Part shown: in pieces, positions 33,169 through 41,952 of the stretch
Layout: every line of letters begins with the position of its first letter
Position numbering within the stretch: the first letter of the stretch is position 1
Assembly (NCBI GenBank): GCA_044225555.1
Contig: JBGAIM010000011.1
Location: 1 to 64,000 of the forward strand
From: JADLHS01 sp044225555
GTDB taxonomy: Bacteria > Verrucomicrobiota > Verrucomicrobiia > Limisphaerales > JADLHS01
Reading direction: 5' to 3'
DNA: 64,000 nucleotides
Made by a program: the position numbers and the translations under genes
The notes under the pieces: model-generated
Databases searched by the model: none
Told to the model about the DNA's origin: nothing
Seen by the model: only the letters and a program-made list of their open reading frames with translations

Positions 33169-34077
33169 TCATTGATAGGCCGTGGGGTCAACGTTGCGAA
33201 CGGGAACGCGCCAGCGGAAGATGTGAACCTTGCCGGCCTGCTGCGCGAGAAATTTTGCCCGGGCAGCGGTATCGCCAATCGAACGCGCCCGTTCGGCGGC
33301 CCGGTCTTCGAGAATGCCGAGTTCGAGCTCCACCGAAGCGGGTACGATATTGCTGTAGAAACGATACAACTCAGCTTCGCCGGCCGCGTATTGCGCCGTG
33401 GCGACCGGCCAGACGATGGTGTTGGTGAAATTGAAGTTCGTCACCCAGTTTCCGGAGGTGTCATACGCCCGCACTTTGAAGTGGACGACATTGTCCACAA
33501 TGTGACTCAGGTTGGTAAAGGCGGTCCGGAAGTAGGAATTGGTAGCCGTGTTGTAAAGCAGCGACGGACTCACGCCATAGGGCGCCTTGCCGGAATACCG
33601 ATAAAGCGATCCAACACCCGCCAGCGGCCTCTCCCAAATGGTCGTCCCCGGGTGATTCGTCAACACCACATAACCAATCGCCGTCCAGACCTGATTTTCC
33701 TGGGTGAGGAAATAAAGTTCTTCCAGCAGGTTGGTCCGGCCCGGCAGAGGATTGCCCGGCAGTTCCTGCTTGAACGGTTCGGCATGGGCAAGTTCGACGT
33801 AAAAGTTGACGCCGTTGCTCACATACGAAGGCCGTATCTGGGACAGTTCACGCGTCAGCATATCGGTGACGGCGCGCCCGCTTTCGCCGATGTCCACCTG
33901 CGTGGTCCCCAGTTTCCAGGCGCGCTGCGTCTGGCTGAACATCGCCACCAACCCGATGATGATGAGCGAAAGCAACGCGATCACCACGAGGACTTCAATC
34001 AGCGAGAAGGCGACCACCCAGGATGGCGGGCGGGCCGAAACTCGCGGCGGGAGCGAAAATGTAGGGCGCTTGTTCAC
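33169..34077 (-). CDS. Prepilin-like protein, Verru_Chthon cassette C / PilW-like
   Basis: The 302-residue protein has a type IV prepilin N-terminus (VVAFSLIEVLVVIALLSLI, Glu at +5 of the mature part; Ala rather than Gly at -1) and the motif MFSQTQRAWKLG right after the helix, typical of cassette C. A soluble beta-rich domain follows. Its start overlaps the preceding gene's stop by 4 nt (ATGA). Confidence 0.82.
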   Translation of the reverse strand: MNKRPTFSLPPRVSARPPSWVVAFSLIEVLVVIALLSLIIIGLVAMFSQTQRAWKLGTTQVDIGESGRAVTDMLTRELSQIRPSYVSNGVNFYVELAHAEPFKQELPGNPLPGRTNLLEELYFLTQENQVWTAIGYVVLTNHPGTTIWERPLAGVGSLYRYSGKAPYGVSPSLLYNTATNSYFRTAFTNLSHIVDNVVHFKVRAYDTSGNWVTNFNFTNTIVWPVATAQYAAGEAELYRFYSNIVPASVELELGILEDRAAERARSIGDTAARAKFLAQQAGKVHIFRWRVPVRNVDPTAYQ

Positions 34078-34949
34078 TGGGGTACCTGATAGGTTTGAGA
34101 CCGCACGAACCAGAACTCGCTGGGATTGGGTTCATTGGTCAGCACACCGCTGAGCAACGTCCGAAAAACCTGCCGTTGGTTGCCGGCAACCCGGCGGGAA
34201 TTCACCGGCCAGCGGAACACCAGGCGCAACTCGTTCATGTTGCCCTGCAACAGCCGGGCAGACTGCCAGGAACGAGCCCGCGCTTGTATCTCGGCCGGAG
34301 TGAGGGAAACCAGGTTGGTGTTGAACCAGTTGGTATTCCAGTTCGCGAAGGGGCTTAGTTCACAAATCAGACGGTAGCGGAACGCGAGGTCGCTCACGAG
34401 GGAGTTGGTCTGGGGCCACTTCTCAACCGCCGGCCCGCTCATCGCCCGGACATAGGCCACCACATAGTTGCTGGCAAATCCCTGCGGCACGGGTGTGTCC
34501 GGGCCCAAATAGGGTTTGTTGTTTTGGAAAATGTATTTGGGCGTACTTAACAGCCCGACGATGTTCGATCCGCGCAGCAGAATGGAGGGACCGGGAGTCG
34601 TGTTGGTGGCGGAATCTTTGTAGGTGTAACCGCGCGTCTCAACCGGACTGGGAACATTGTTGGCGTTGTAGAACGTTACGTAGTTGGTAATCGCCTCGAC
34701 GTAGTTGGTCAGATCGTCCAGTCCGCGCGCGCCGCTGCGGAGGGCGTCAATGAAGTAGTTCGCGTCGTTAACGACGATGGTTTCCTCGCGGTTTTCCTTC
34801 TGCACATTCAGGCCCGCCGGCAGCACCCCGATGATCGCCACGAGGGCAAAGCCGATGATGGCGATGGACAGGGCAATCTCAACCAGCGTGAAGCCACGGC
34901 GCAGGGAGCGGACGTGCATGATTGGCGGATGGACAGTAATCACCTTCAT
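34074..34949 (-). CDS. Prepilin-like protein, Verru_Chthon cassette B / PilV-like
   Basis: The 291-residue protein has a prepilin cleavage and helix region RRGFTLVEIALSIAIIGFAL, then IIGVLPAGLNVQKENREE; the VLPAGLN motif marks the cassette B/PilV type. Met12 (MHVRSLRRGF) is an alternative start giving a shorter leader. Overlaps of 4 nt at both ends tie it to its neighbours. Probably a minor pseudopilin processed by a PilD-type peptidase encoded elsewhere. Confidence 0.82.
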   Translation of the reverse strand: MKVITVHPPIMHVRSLRRGFTLVEIALSIAIIGFALVAIIGVLPAGLNVQKENREETIVVNDANYFIDALRSGARGLDDLTNYVEAITNYVTFYNANNVPSPVETRGYTYKDSATNTTPGPSILLRGSNIVGLLSTPKYIFQNNKPYLGPDTPVPQGFASNYVVAYVRAMSGPAVEKWPQTNSLVSDLAFRYRLICELSPFANWNTNWFNTNLVSLTPAEIQARARSWQSARLLQGNMNELRLVFRWPVNSRRVAGNQRQVFRTLLSGVLTNEPNPSEFWFVRSQTYQVPQ

Positions 34950-35767
34950 CGGAACTCCTGTTTCTCGAGTTTCGCCCGGCCCGTCAGCCAGTCAATGTGA
35001 ACGAGCATAAAGGCATTGGTGCTGTTGCCCGCGGGCGATTCGTTGACGGTCGGCAAGCCAGCGGCCACAACACCGTTGGTCCGGGCATACGTGACACTGC
35101 CGCGGGCGACGGGAATGTATTCGTCCCGCCCGGATTCCAACTGCCCAAGGTGGTTGAAGGCGATGTAGGGCAGCGGAACGTAGGGGTTGGCCGCCGGGTA
35201 AAGAGTGGCGTCAACGGAAGGGAACGGAATGTTGTTGGTCACCGCAAAACCGTAGATGTTGTAATCGCGATTGGGCGTGACGCTGAAATCAGTGATCGTC
35301 GTGTAGATGTTGGGCGGATTGAACTTGAACGCGGGGATGATCGCCCCCTCCGGCAACACGCGCCAGGAGGACAGATAACGCGGTGATTGCCGCCCCGGCT
35401 GCTCACCCACACCGCGCAAGCTGACGAAGGTGTAGCCAGTGAGCTGCTTGTCGAGGAGCCGGGCAGCCTTGATTTTTTCCGTCGCCGGCAGATTCCCGTA
35501 GCCTGGATTGGCTAGGCCCTGAAACGTGGGGTTACTCCAGTAGTTCGAAGGACAGAACACCATGTAAACCGTGGTGCGCTGGCTGATGGCGTACTGGCGG
35601 GCGCGGGCCACGTCGTCCAACAACTGGCGGGTGGACGCCGCCAGCGCATCCTGCGCGCGGAAGTTTTTCAGCGACGGCATCGCGATGGCCGCCAGAATGC
35701 CGATGATCGCAATGACCACGAGCAGTTCGATCAGCGTGAAGGCGGAGGGGCGGGGAGAGGGTTTCAT
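34946..35767 (-). CDS. Prepilin-like protein, Verru_Chthon cassette D / GspH-like
   Basis: ATG 35767 (MKPSPRPSAFTLIELL) gives a normal short prepilin leader; the ORF to 35893 overlaps the upstream pseudopilin and is rejected. The 273-residue protein has the helix AFTLIELLVVIAIIGILAAIAMP and then LLDDVARARQYAISQRTTVYMVF, a GspH/cassette D signature. It starts 4 nt after the preceding stop. Confidence 0.85.
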   Translation of the reverse strand: MKPSPRPSAFTLIELLVVIAIIGILAAIAMPSLKNFRAQDALAASTRQLLDDVARARQYAISQRTTVYMVFCPSNYWSNPTFQGLANPGYGNLPATEKIKAARLLDKQLTGYTFVSLRGVGEQPGRQSPRYLSSWRVLPEGAIIPAFKFNPPNIYTTITDFSVTPNRDYNIYGFAVTNNIPFPSVDATLYPAANPYVPLPYIAFNHLGQLESGRDEYIPVARGSVTYARTNGVVAAGLPTVNESPAGNSTNAFMLVHIDWLTGRAKLEKQEFR

Positions 35768-35771
35768 AGGA

Positions 35772-36494
35772 TCACTGCCAGTTGAGCAGGTTGTTTTTGT
35801 TCTCCTCCAGATTGGCCTTCTTGTTCTTGAAAGCCCGCTTGTCCTGGCCTTTGGACCAGACCAGGACGCGGCCGCTGTACTCGTAATCGTCACTCGTGCC
35901 GGCGGGAATGGGATTGAACAGCCCGTTCAATCCGGTCTGGCCAGTTTTCTGCGATACCTCGGCCCGCGAGTAAACCGCATCGCGGCAGCGATCATTCAAA
36001 CTGTAGTCCAGGGAAATGATGTAGGGCTGGCCCCACGGATCGCGATATTCGCCGTCGGGACCGACCCCCGGCGCATCCAGTTCGCTGGTCCTTTTCGCGT
36101 TGAGGAAAACTATCTGCTGCGAATTCAACAGGTGACCCTGGTTGGGTGTCGCCTGGCCATTTCGGTAGGAAACCTCGTCCATCAAGATGGCAATAATCGC
36201 CGCATTGGTGGGAATGACCGTCGTCGGGGCCGGACCGGCTTCCGCCCAGCCGAAGGTTACATCTTCCGCCCCCGTGGGCACGCCCGGCAGCACCGGCAGC
36301 CGCCCATACTTGGATTCGTAGCGACTGACCGCCGAGGCAATGCTCTCCATCTCAATCCGGGCCTGCGCCCGGAGCGCATTCGTTTTCACTTTCACCACCG
36401 ACGCCAGGATCAGCGACGCGAGAATGCCGATGATCGCAATGACCACGAGCAGTTCGATCAGCGTGAAGGCGGATGGGCGGAAAGCGGTTTTCAC
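35772..36494 (-). CDS. GspG-like pseudopilin, third of three
   Basis: The start is GTG 36494 (VKTAFRPSAFTLIELL), preceded by a strong Shine-Dalgarno (GGAG 7 nt upstream) that overlaps the TGA of the preceding gene. The 240-residue protein has a prepilin N-terminus, a long helix (ARIEMESIASAVSRYESKYGRLP) and a T2SS-G-like core with GPDGEYRDPWGQPYIIS, a stretch nearly repeated in its upstream neighbour. Likely a duplicate of it. Confidence 0.87.
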   Translation of the reverse strand: MKTAFRPSAFTLIELLVVIAIIGILASLILASVVKVKTNALRAQARIEMESIASAVSRYESKYGRLPVLPGVPTGAEDVTFGWAEAGPAPTTVIPTNAAIIAILMDEVSYRNGQATPNQGHLLNSQQIVFLNAKRTSELDAPGVGPDGEYRDPWGQPYIISLDYSLNDRCRDAVYSRAEVSQKTGQTGLNGLFNPIPAGTSDDYEYSGRVLVWSKGQDKRAFKNKKANLEENKNNLLNWQ

Positions 36495-36498
36495 AAAA

Positions 36499-37272
36499 TC
36501 ACTCCTGCCAGCTGAGGAGGTTGTCCTTGTTGAAACTCTTGCGCGCGCTGCCATACGGGGGTCGGTCAGCCGGAGGATTCGGGTTCGTGTCAACTTTCTT
36601 ATCCGCCCCCAGCGACCAGATCATGAATTTCCCATTGAACTCAAATTCATCGGTGTTTCCACCGGTGGTGGCATTAAACAAACCGTGAATTCCCTTTTGG
36701 CCACTGTCCTGAGAGACATTCCGGCGCGAATACAGTTGATCCCGACAGCGGTCATTCAGGCTGGTATCCATCGAAATCACGTACGGCGTGCCCCAAGGAT
36801 CGCGATACTCACCGTCCGGCCCGACGCCACTTGAGCTGGCATCGCTGGTGATATTGGCATTCAGATTCGAAATGCGGCGTGGGTTGAGCACATGCCCCTT
36901 GTTGGCCGTGTCCACGCCATTGTTGAATTTCTCCAGGTCCATGAGCACAGCTATGACACCGGAATTGGTGGTGATGGCGGTAACCCCCCCGATCACTCCA
37001 CCTCCGGTGTAGCCAAACGTGACGTCGCTGGTGCCGGTCGAAATGCCCGGGGCGGGAAACCGCCCGTTGTAGTCCGTCTCGTAACGACCGATGGCCATCC
37101 CGAGGTTCTGCATCTCGGCCCGGGCCCGGGCCTCGGCCGCCTTCCGCTTGGCGACGCCAATCGCCGGGAACAACATCGCCGCCAAAATGGCAATGATCGC
37201 AATGACCACCAACAACTCAATGAGGGTGAAGGCGCGATGAACACGGCGAAAATTTGGAGAGCAGGTTTTCAT
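36499..37272 (-). CDS. GspG-like pseudopilin, second of three
   Basis: ATG 37272 (MKTCSPNFRRVHRAFTLIEL) overlaps by 4 nt the stop of a small ORF upstream. The 257-residue protein has prepilin helix AFTLIELLVVIAIIAILAAM, then ARAEMQNLGMAIGRYETDYNGRFPAPG and GPDGEYRDPWGTPYVISMD. A GspG/PulG fold is expected; it is closest to the gene at 35772. Confidence 0.88.
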   Translation of the reverse strand: MKTCSPNFRRVHRAFTLIELLVVIAIIAILAAMLFPAIGVAKRKAAEARARAEMQNLGMAIGRYETDYNGRFPAPGISTGTSDVTFGYTGGGVIGGVTAITTNSGVIAVLMDLEKFNNGVDTANKGHVLNPRRISNLNANITSDASSSGVGPDGEYRDPWGTPYVISMDTSLNDRCRDQLYSRRNVSQDSGQKGIHGLFNATTGGNTDEFEFNGKFMIWSLGADKKVDTNPNPPADRPPYGSARKSFNKDNLLSWQE

Positions 37273-37469
37273 AATGGAATGGGGTCGAGCGCCCGCGAGG
37301 CGCAAACAGTGGGATCAGTGATGATTTGAACCGGCCAATAGACCGGACGACGACGACGCACATGACCGGCACGCTGCCCCGCCAGCACCGGCGGGAACCA
37401 GGCGCAATCCTGCCACGCAACAACGATGCGTCGTTGCAGGCGGGAATGGTTGTGGCGTTTCGGAGTCAT
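37269..37469 (-). CDS. Unrecognised 66-residue ORF fitted between two pseudopilin genes
   Basis: ATG 37469 lies 3 nt after the stop of the upstream pseudopilin and the TGA (37271-37269) overlaps the ATG of the downstream one by 4 nt, exactly the junction style of the rest of the operon. The product (MTPKRHNHSRLQRRIVV ...) is Arg-rich with no signal peptide or known motif. No Shine-Dalgarno is evident. It may be a real small gene or a coupling leader peptide. Confidence 0.4.
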   Translation of the reverse strand: MTPKRHNHSRLQRRIVVAWQDCAWFPPVLAGQRAGHVRRRRPVYWPVQIITDPTVCASRALDPIPL

Positions 37470-37472
37470 GAT

Positions 37473-38153
37473 TCAGTAGGCGACCAGCTCGGGTTTTTCG
37501 CGCCAGTTGCTGATGCGGTTGGTCTTGCCACCAACAACAATGTCCACCCACAGATCGTACTGGCCCGGGTTGTTGGTGGGGCCGGTCGAGACATAACGCC
37601 AGGGATTGACAGAAGGCACGCCGGTGATGGCGGCCCCGTTGGCTTCCGGCCATTTGATGGAACAGGTCAATAACCGGACGTTGTTGGTATAATCGAAATA
37701 CTGGGCAGGCGGCAAACTTCTGAGAAATACGTGAGCCGGTTGGGCATTGTCATCACCGCCACCTTTGCTGCAATTGACAAAGCCAGCCTGGCCAAAAGTT
37801 GTCGTCACCGACCCGATTGGAATGCTGGCCGCCCCATCAAGCGTGTTGAAATTGACTCCGGTGTTCGTCGTGCCGGAAAGCTCAAAGTAAAGTGAGTTGA
37901 TGAGTGGATTGACCCCACCGGCAACGACATGATCCGGCGGATAATGGCCGAGCTGGGCCTTGTAGGACTCGATGGCCATGACGACCTTCACCATTTCCGC
38001 CCGGGCTTTTTTTTTCGCAGCGTTTATCTTGAAAGCGCTGAATGCCGGGAAGAGAATCGCCGCGAGCGTGGCGATCACCGCCATCACCACGAGCATTTCC
38101 ACCAGTGTGAAAGCGCGGCGGCGCAGGGTGAGGGGGGAATGTTTGGTTTTCAT
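37473..38153 (-). CDS. GspG-like pseudopilin, first of three
   Basis: The 226-residue prepilin-like protein has leader MKTKHSPLTLRRRA, cleavage and helix AFTLVEMLVVMAVIATLAAILFP and then KKKARAEMVKVVMAIESYKAQLGHYPP. The C-terminal region is more divergent (SINWREKPEL-like NRISNWREKPELVAY). First gene of the pseudopilin series; it begins 11 nt after the BrnA-like stop. Confidence 0.87.
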   Translation of the reverse strand: MKTKHSPLTLRRRAFTLVEMLVVMAVIATLAAILFPAFSAFKINAAKKKARAEMVKVVMAIESYKAQLGHYPPDHVVAGGVNPLINSLYFELSGTTNTGVNFNTLDGAASIPIGSVTTTFGQAGFVNCSKGGGDDNAQPAHVFLRSLPPAQYFDYTNNVRLLTCSIKWPEANGAAITGVPSVNPWRYVSTGPTNNPGQYDLWVDIVVGGKTNRISNWREKPELVAY

Positions 38154-38163
38154 TTTTCGTGGG

Positions 38164-38439
38164 TCAGCGTTCGCGGACTTCCGTCTCCATGCGTTCGCTC
38201 AACCATTGCTTGATCATGCTCTGGTAATTCAAATAACGCGACCGGGCGAGGCGTTTGATGCGCGCCAGCATGCGCGGGTCAATGCGTAACGTGATGGTGA
38301 CGGACTCCGAAACCTCGGCACTGCCCGATACCGCCACTTCCATCAGCCGCAGGTCGGGACGCGTCTCCGACCAGAAGTCCGCCTCGGACCTCTCGCTATC
38401 GAAGATCGGCACATCTTCCCAGTTGCCAATGGTTCGCAT
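38164..38439 (-). CDS. BrnA/CopG-like antitoxin
   Basis: ATG 38439 (MRTIGNWEDVPIFDSERSE) gives a 91-residue protein; the longer ORF to 38619 would overlap the toxin gene. The C-terminal part (VTITLRIDPRMLARIKRLARSRYLNYQSMIKQWL) is a ribbon-helix-helix DNA-binding domain as in BrnA antitoxins. It follows the BrnT-like gene by 40 nt, the usual toxin-first order, and is probably autoregulatory. Confidence 0.8.
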   Translation of the reverse strand: MRTIGNWEDVPIFDSERSEADFWSETRPDLRLMEVAVSGSAEVSESVTITLRIDPRMLARIKRLARSRYLNYQSMIKQWLSERMETEVRER

Positions 38440-38479
38440 CGTTAAAACTCCGTCATTTGACCGGTTCACCGCCCGCCGC

Positions 38480-38767
38480 CTACTGCGACAAGGTTTGATC
38501 CACCTTGCGTTGGTAGAAGAACCGCTCCTCGGGCTGGAACGGCCGCGCGTATATGACCCGGATCTGCTTCCCGTTGGTGCGATACACACTGAAAACCCCA
38601 TCTCCGCCCGCCGATACACCCAAGTTGAAAAAACGGGCCTGAACCGTAAACCTGGGCGAGTCCGGGAGGAGCTTTATCGCAAAAGGATCCTCAAACGACT
38701 CTTCCACCTCGCGCTGAGTCAAAGAACTACCCAATTCAAAGGGCGGATTGTTCCAATCGAACTCCAT
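38480..38767 (-). CDS. BrnT/DUF497-like toxin
   Basis: The 95-residue protein resembles BrnT RNase toxins: an N-terminal FDWNNPP segment, then EVEESFEDPFAIKL, a central beta sheet and KQIRVIYARPFQPEERFFYQRK near the C-terminus (compare the RIISAR...ER-x-x-Y motif of the family). It differs enough that activity is uncertain. Its operon with the antitoxin is inserted between pilC and the pseudopilins. Confidence 0.75.
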   Translation of the reverse strand: MEFDWNNPPFELGSSLTQREVEESFEDPFAIKLLPDSPRFTVQARFFNLGVSAGGDGVFSVYRTNGKQIRVIYARPFQPEERFFYQRKVDQTLSQ

Positions 38768-38907
38768 TTCGAGTTAATTGTAAATAGATCGCCCATGCAA
38801 TGTCTTTACTTTGTATTTACACACACGCATGGCGGGTCGTCAACTGTTTTCTTCCATTTGGCAAAAAAATGAAAGGAATGGTCGCCCGAGATCAAAGTTG
38901 GGCTGGA

Positions 38908-40218
38908 TCAATCCTTGTCTCCGCCTTCGCTGCCACCCAAGCCATTCATCAGATCAATCAGCGGCAGAAACATCGCAATGACGATGCTACCCACGATGAC
39001 AGCGAGAAAGATGATCATGATCGGCTCCAGCAGCGACGTCATGGCGGCAACCGCATTGTCCACCTCGTCGTCGAAGTTGTCGGCGATCTTCATCATCATT
39101 TCGGGCAGCGCACCGGTTTGCTCACCGACGTCCACCATGGAAATGACCATCGGCGGAAACACCCCGGAGGCCTCAAGCGGCGCGGTGATGGTTTCGCCCT
39201 CCTTCACGCTCTCGTGAACGGCGGTCACGGCATTGGCGATGATCACGTTGCCGGAAGTTTCACGCACAATGGTCAGCGCCTGGAGGATCGGCACACCGCT
39301 GCTGACGAGCGTACCCAACGTGCGGGTGAAACGCGAAATGGCCACCTTGCTGACCACCGGACCAAGCACCGGTACTTTGAGCTTAAACTTGTCCCAGACG
39401 TGCCGGCCAAATTTGGTCCGAATGAACAACATGAAAATGATGACCACCACGGCCACCACAATCAGTGTCGCGACTATGTTGTAGCGAACGATATCGCTGA
39501 TCTTCATGACAAACTGGGTAAAGCCGGGCAACGGCCGGCCTTCGCCCAAACCAGCAAACACTTCCTTGAACTTGGGAATCACGATCACCACCAACACGCC
39601 CATGATCACCACGGCGACCACCAGCACCGCCACGGGATAAAACATGGCGGCGACCACCTTGCCTTTGATCTTCTGGGCCTTTTCCTGAAACTCGGAAAGA
39701 CGATTCAAGACGACTTCAAGCACGCCGCCGAGTTCACCGGCTTTCACCATGTTCACGTACAAACGATTGAACACCTTGGGATGCTGCGCCAACGCCTCCG
39801 AAAACGTGCTGCCACCTTCAACGGCCAGGGAAAGATCGCCAATGATGGATTTGAGAGTGGGATTGCGCTCCTGTTTCTCCAAGACCCGCATGCCGCGCAG
39901 CAAGGGCAAACCGGCGTCCACCAAGGTCGCCAACTGCCGGGTGAAGGTCGTGAGTACTTTGCTTTTAACCTTGCCGCCCAGCCCGGGGATCTTGATGTTG
40001 ATGCCGCCGCCCTTTTTCTTCGCGCCCGCGGACTTGGCAGCACCGCCCGCTGCTTTCTTTTCCGGCTTGGCTTTGACCTTGTCGACTTCGACAATTTTTG
40101 TCGGGAACAGGCCCATCTCCTTGACGCGACCAATGGCCTCGTTCTGACTGGCCACTTCGATGGTCCCCTTCTGCTCCTTCCCCTTCTGGTCCATCGCCAC
40201 GTAACTGAATTTTGGCAT
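38908..40218 (-). CDS. pilC: PilC/GspF inner-membrane platform protein
   Basis: The 436-residue type IV pilus/type II secretion platform protein begins MPKFSYVAMDQKGKEQKG (family-typical), then a Lys/Ala/Gly-rich linker (about residues 60-80), and two T2SSF domains with membrane helices near 205, 250 and 410. Signatures: FTRQLATLVDAGLPLLRGM and its repeat FTRTLGTLVSSGVPILQAL. It begins 12 nt after the pilB stop. Confidence 0.95.
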   Translation of the reverse strand: MPKFSYVAMDQKGKEQKGTIEVASQNEAIGRVKEMGLFPTKIVEVDKVKAKPEKKAAGGAAKSAGAKKKGGGINIKIPGLGGKVKSKVLTTFTRQLATLVDAGLPLLRGMRVLEKQERNPTLKSIIGDLSLAVEGGSTFSEALAQHPKVFNRLYVNMVKAGELGGVLEVVLNRLSEFQEKAQKIKGKVVAAMFYPVAVLVVAVVIMGVLVVIVIPKFKEVFAGLGEGRPLPGFTQFVMKISDIVRYNIVATLIVVAVVVIIFMLFIRTKFGRHVWDKFKLKVPVLGPVVSKVAISRFTRTLGTLVSSGVPILQALTIVRETSGNVIIANAVTAVHESVKEGETITAPLEASGVFPPMVISMVDVGEQTGALPEMMMKIADNFDDEVDNAVAAMTSLLEPIMIIFLAVIVGSIVIAMFLPLIDLMNGLGGSEGGDKD

Positions 40219-40230
40219 AACGGTGTTCGG

Positions 40231-41940
40231 CTAGGTGTATTTGACGACTTCTTCGATAGTAGTATCACCGTCGAAGATGCTGCGCAAGCCGTCCTCCCGC
40301 AGGGTCACCATCCCCAACTCAACGGCTTTCTGTCGCAGCACCACGGTGGGCGCGCGTTCGGTGATCATGGTGCGGATGGTATCCGAGCAGACAAGCAATT
40401 CATAAATACCTTTGCGCCCGCGATACCCCGTGTCATTGCAGGTGGAACAACCACGCCCGTAATAGAAAACTTTGTCGCCCAAGTCATGCGGTGAGAGATT
40501 GAGCAGGGACAACTGCGCCTCGGTCGGCTCGAACGGCGTCCGGCAATCCTTGCAGACTTTGCGCACGAGTCGTTGTCCCAACACCGCCATCAGCGTGGAC
40601 GAAACCAGGAACGGCTCGGTCCCCATGTCCACGAGACGCGTCACCGCGCCCGGCGCGTCGTTCGTGTGCAGCGTGCTCAACACCAAGTGACCGGTCAGCG
40701 ACGCCTGAATGGCAATCTGCGCCGTTTCGAGATCGCGCATTTCACCGACCATGATGATGTCGGGGTCCTGACGCAAAAATGACCGCAACGCCTTGCCGAA
40801 GGTCATGCCCAAGGCATCATTGATCGCCACCTGCATGATGCCTTCAATATCGAACTCCACCGGGTCTTCGGCGGTCAACAACTTGGAATCAATCGTGTTC
40901 ACCCGGCGCAAACACGAATAAAGCGTGGTCGTCTTGCCGCAACCGGTCGGACCCGTCACGACGAAAATCCCATTCGGCCGCTGAATGACTTCCGATACGA
41001 AATCATGGACGTATTTGGGGAAGCCCAGCGACTCCAGCTCCAGGTTCACGGAAGAACGATCCAGCACGCGCAACACCACGGATTCACCGAACTGCGTGGG
41101 CAGCGTCGAAACGCGGAGGTCAATCTCCTTGTGTCCCAGCTTGTAATTGATACGTCCGTCCTGCGGCAGGCGGCGCTCGGAAATGTTCAGATTCGCCATC
41201 ACCTTGATACGCGACACGACCGGGAGCGCCAGGTGCTTGGGCGGTGGTGACATTTCGTAAAGCGCGCCGTCCACGCGGTAACGAATGCGGAACTCGGTTT
41301 CAAACGGCTCGAAATGAATGTCACTCGCCCGGTCTTTCACCGCCTGGAACAAAACCAGGTTCACGAACCGCACGATGGGCGCCTCGTTGGCCAATCCGGC
41401 CACCAACGCCTCATCGTCGGTTTCAGTCGCAACGATGGCCTCCTCGGTGATCTTCTCGTCGCCGCCAAGGTCCTTGAGAATCTCCATGAGATCCTCGCTA
41501 CCTTCTTCACCGTAATACTTGTCCAAGGCGGTCGAAATCTCGGCCGGGTTGGCGAGCACCAATTGGATGTCCTTCTTGGCGACATACCCCAGTTCATCAA
41601 TCCGGCCGGCATCCAACGGATCTTCAAACGCCACCCGTAACGTGCCCCCGTTCAACTCAATTGGCAGCGCGCGATACATCCGCGCCTGATTGGCCGGCAG
41701 CGCCGCGAGGGCCTCCTTGGGCGGTTCCACATTCTTCAACGAAACCACCTCCGCCCCGGTATGATTGGCGATCACCTGCAAAACCGCGTCGGCGTCCATG
41801 ATGCCGAAGTCCTGGAGAATCTGGAATACCGGCGTGCCGCTGCGCTTGACCTCCGCGGACACCTCCTCGTATTGCAGGTCATCAATGAGTCCCTGCTCCT
41901 TCACCAGCGCCAACAGTGGACTTGAGATTTCTTCGGCCAT
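40231..41940 (-). CDS. pilB: PilB/GspE assembly ATPase, second copy
   Basis: The 569-residue hexameric ATPase powers pilus or pseudopilus assembly. It has an N-terminal MshEN-type domain (about 1-150), Walker A GPTGCGKTTTLYS (~320), Asp box RQDPDIIMVGEMRD, His box GHLVLSTLHTNDA, and the zinc tetracysteine motif (CKDC ... CSTC). It lies between pilT and pilC, 12 nt spacing each side. Paralogous to the gene at 43100. Confidence 0.94.
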   Translation of the reverse strand: MAEEISSPLLALVKEQGLIDDLQYEEVSAEVKRSGTPVFQILQDFGIMDADAVLQVIANHTGAEVVSLKNVEPPKEALAALPANQARMYRALPIELNGGTLRVAFEDPLDAGRIDELGYVAKKDIQLVLANPAEISTALDKYYGEEGSEDLMEILKDLGGDEKITEEAIVATETDDEALVAGLANEAPIVRFVNLVLFQAVKDRASDIHFEPFETEFRIRYRVDGALYEMSPPPKHLALPVVSRIKVMANLNISERRLPQDGRINYKLGHKEIDLRVSTLPTQFGESVVLRVLDRSSVNLELESLGFPKYVHDFVSEVIQRPNGIFVVTGPTGCGKTTTLYSCLRRVNTIDSKLLTAEDPVEFDIEGIMQVAINDALGMTFGKALRSFLRQDPDIIMVGEMRDLETAQIAIQASLTGHLVLSTLHTNDAPGAVTRLVDMGTEPFLVSSTLMAVLGQRLVRKVCKDCRTPFEPTEAQLSLLNLSPHDLGDKVFYYGRGCSTCNDTGYRGRKGIYELLVCSDTIRTMITERAPTVVLRQKAVELGMVTLREDGLRSIFDGDTTIEEVVKYT

Positions 41941-41952
41941 ATCAGAATTGCC

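Noticed and set aside
33064..33172. Extended start of the large pseudopilin-like gene
   Set aside because: The extra 36 codons translate the heptad palindrome; ATG 33064 gives a proper prepilin-like leader.
38800..40494. 564-codon plus-strand ORF rich in His and Asp
   Set aside because: Antisense to pilC and the end of pilB; the His-rich pattern is the complement of Met/Val-rich membrane coding.
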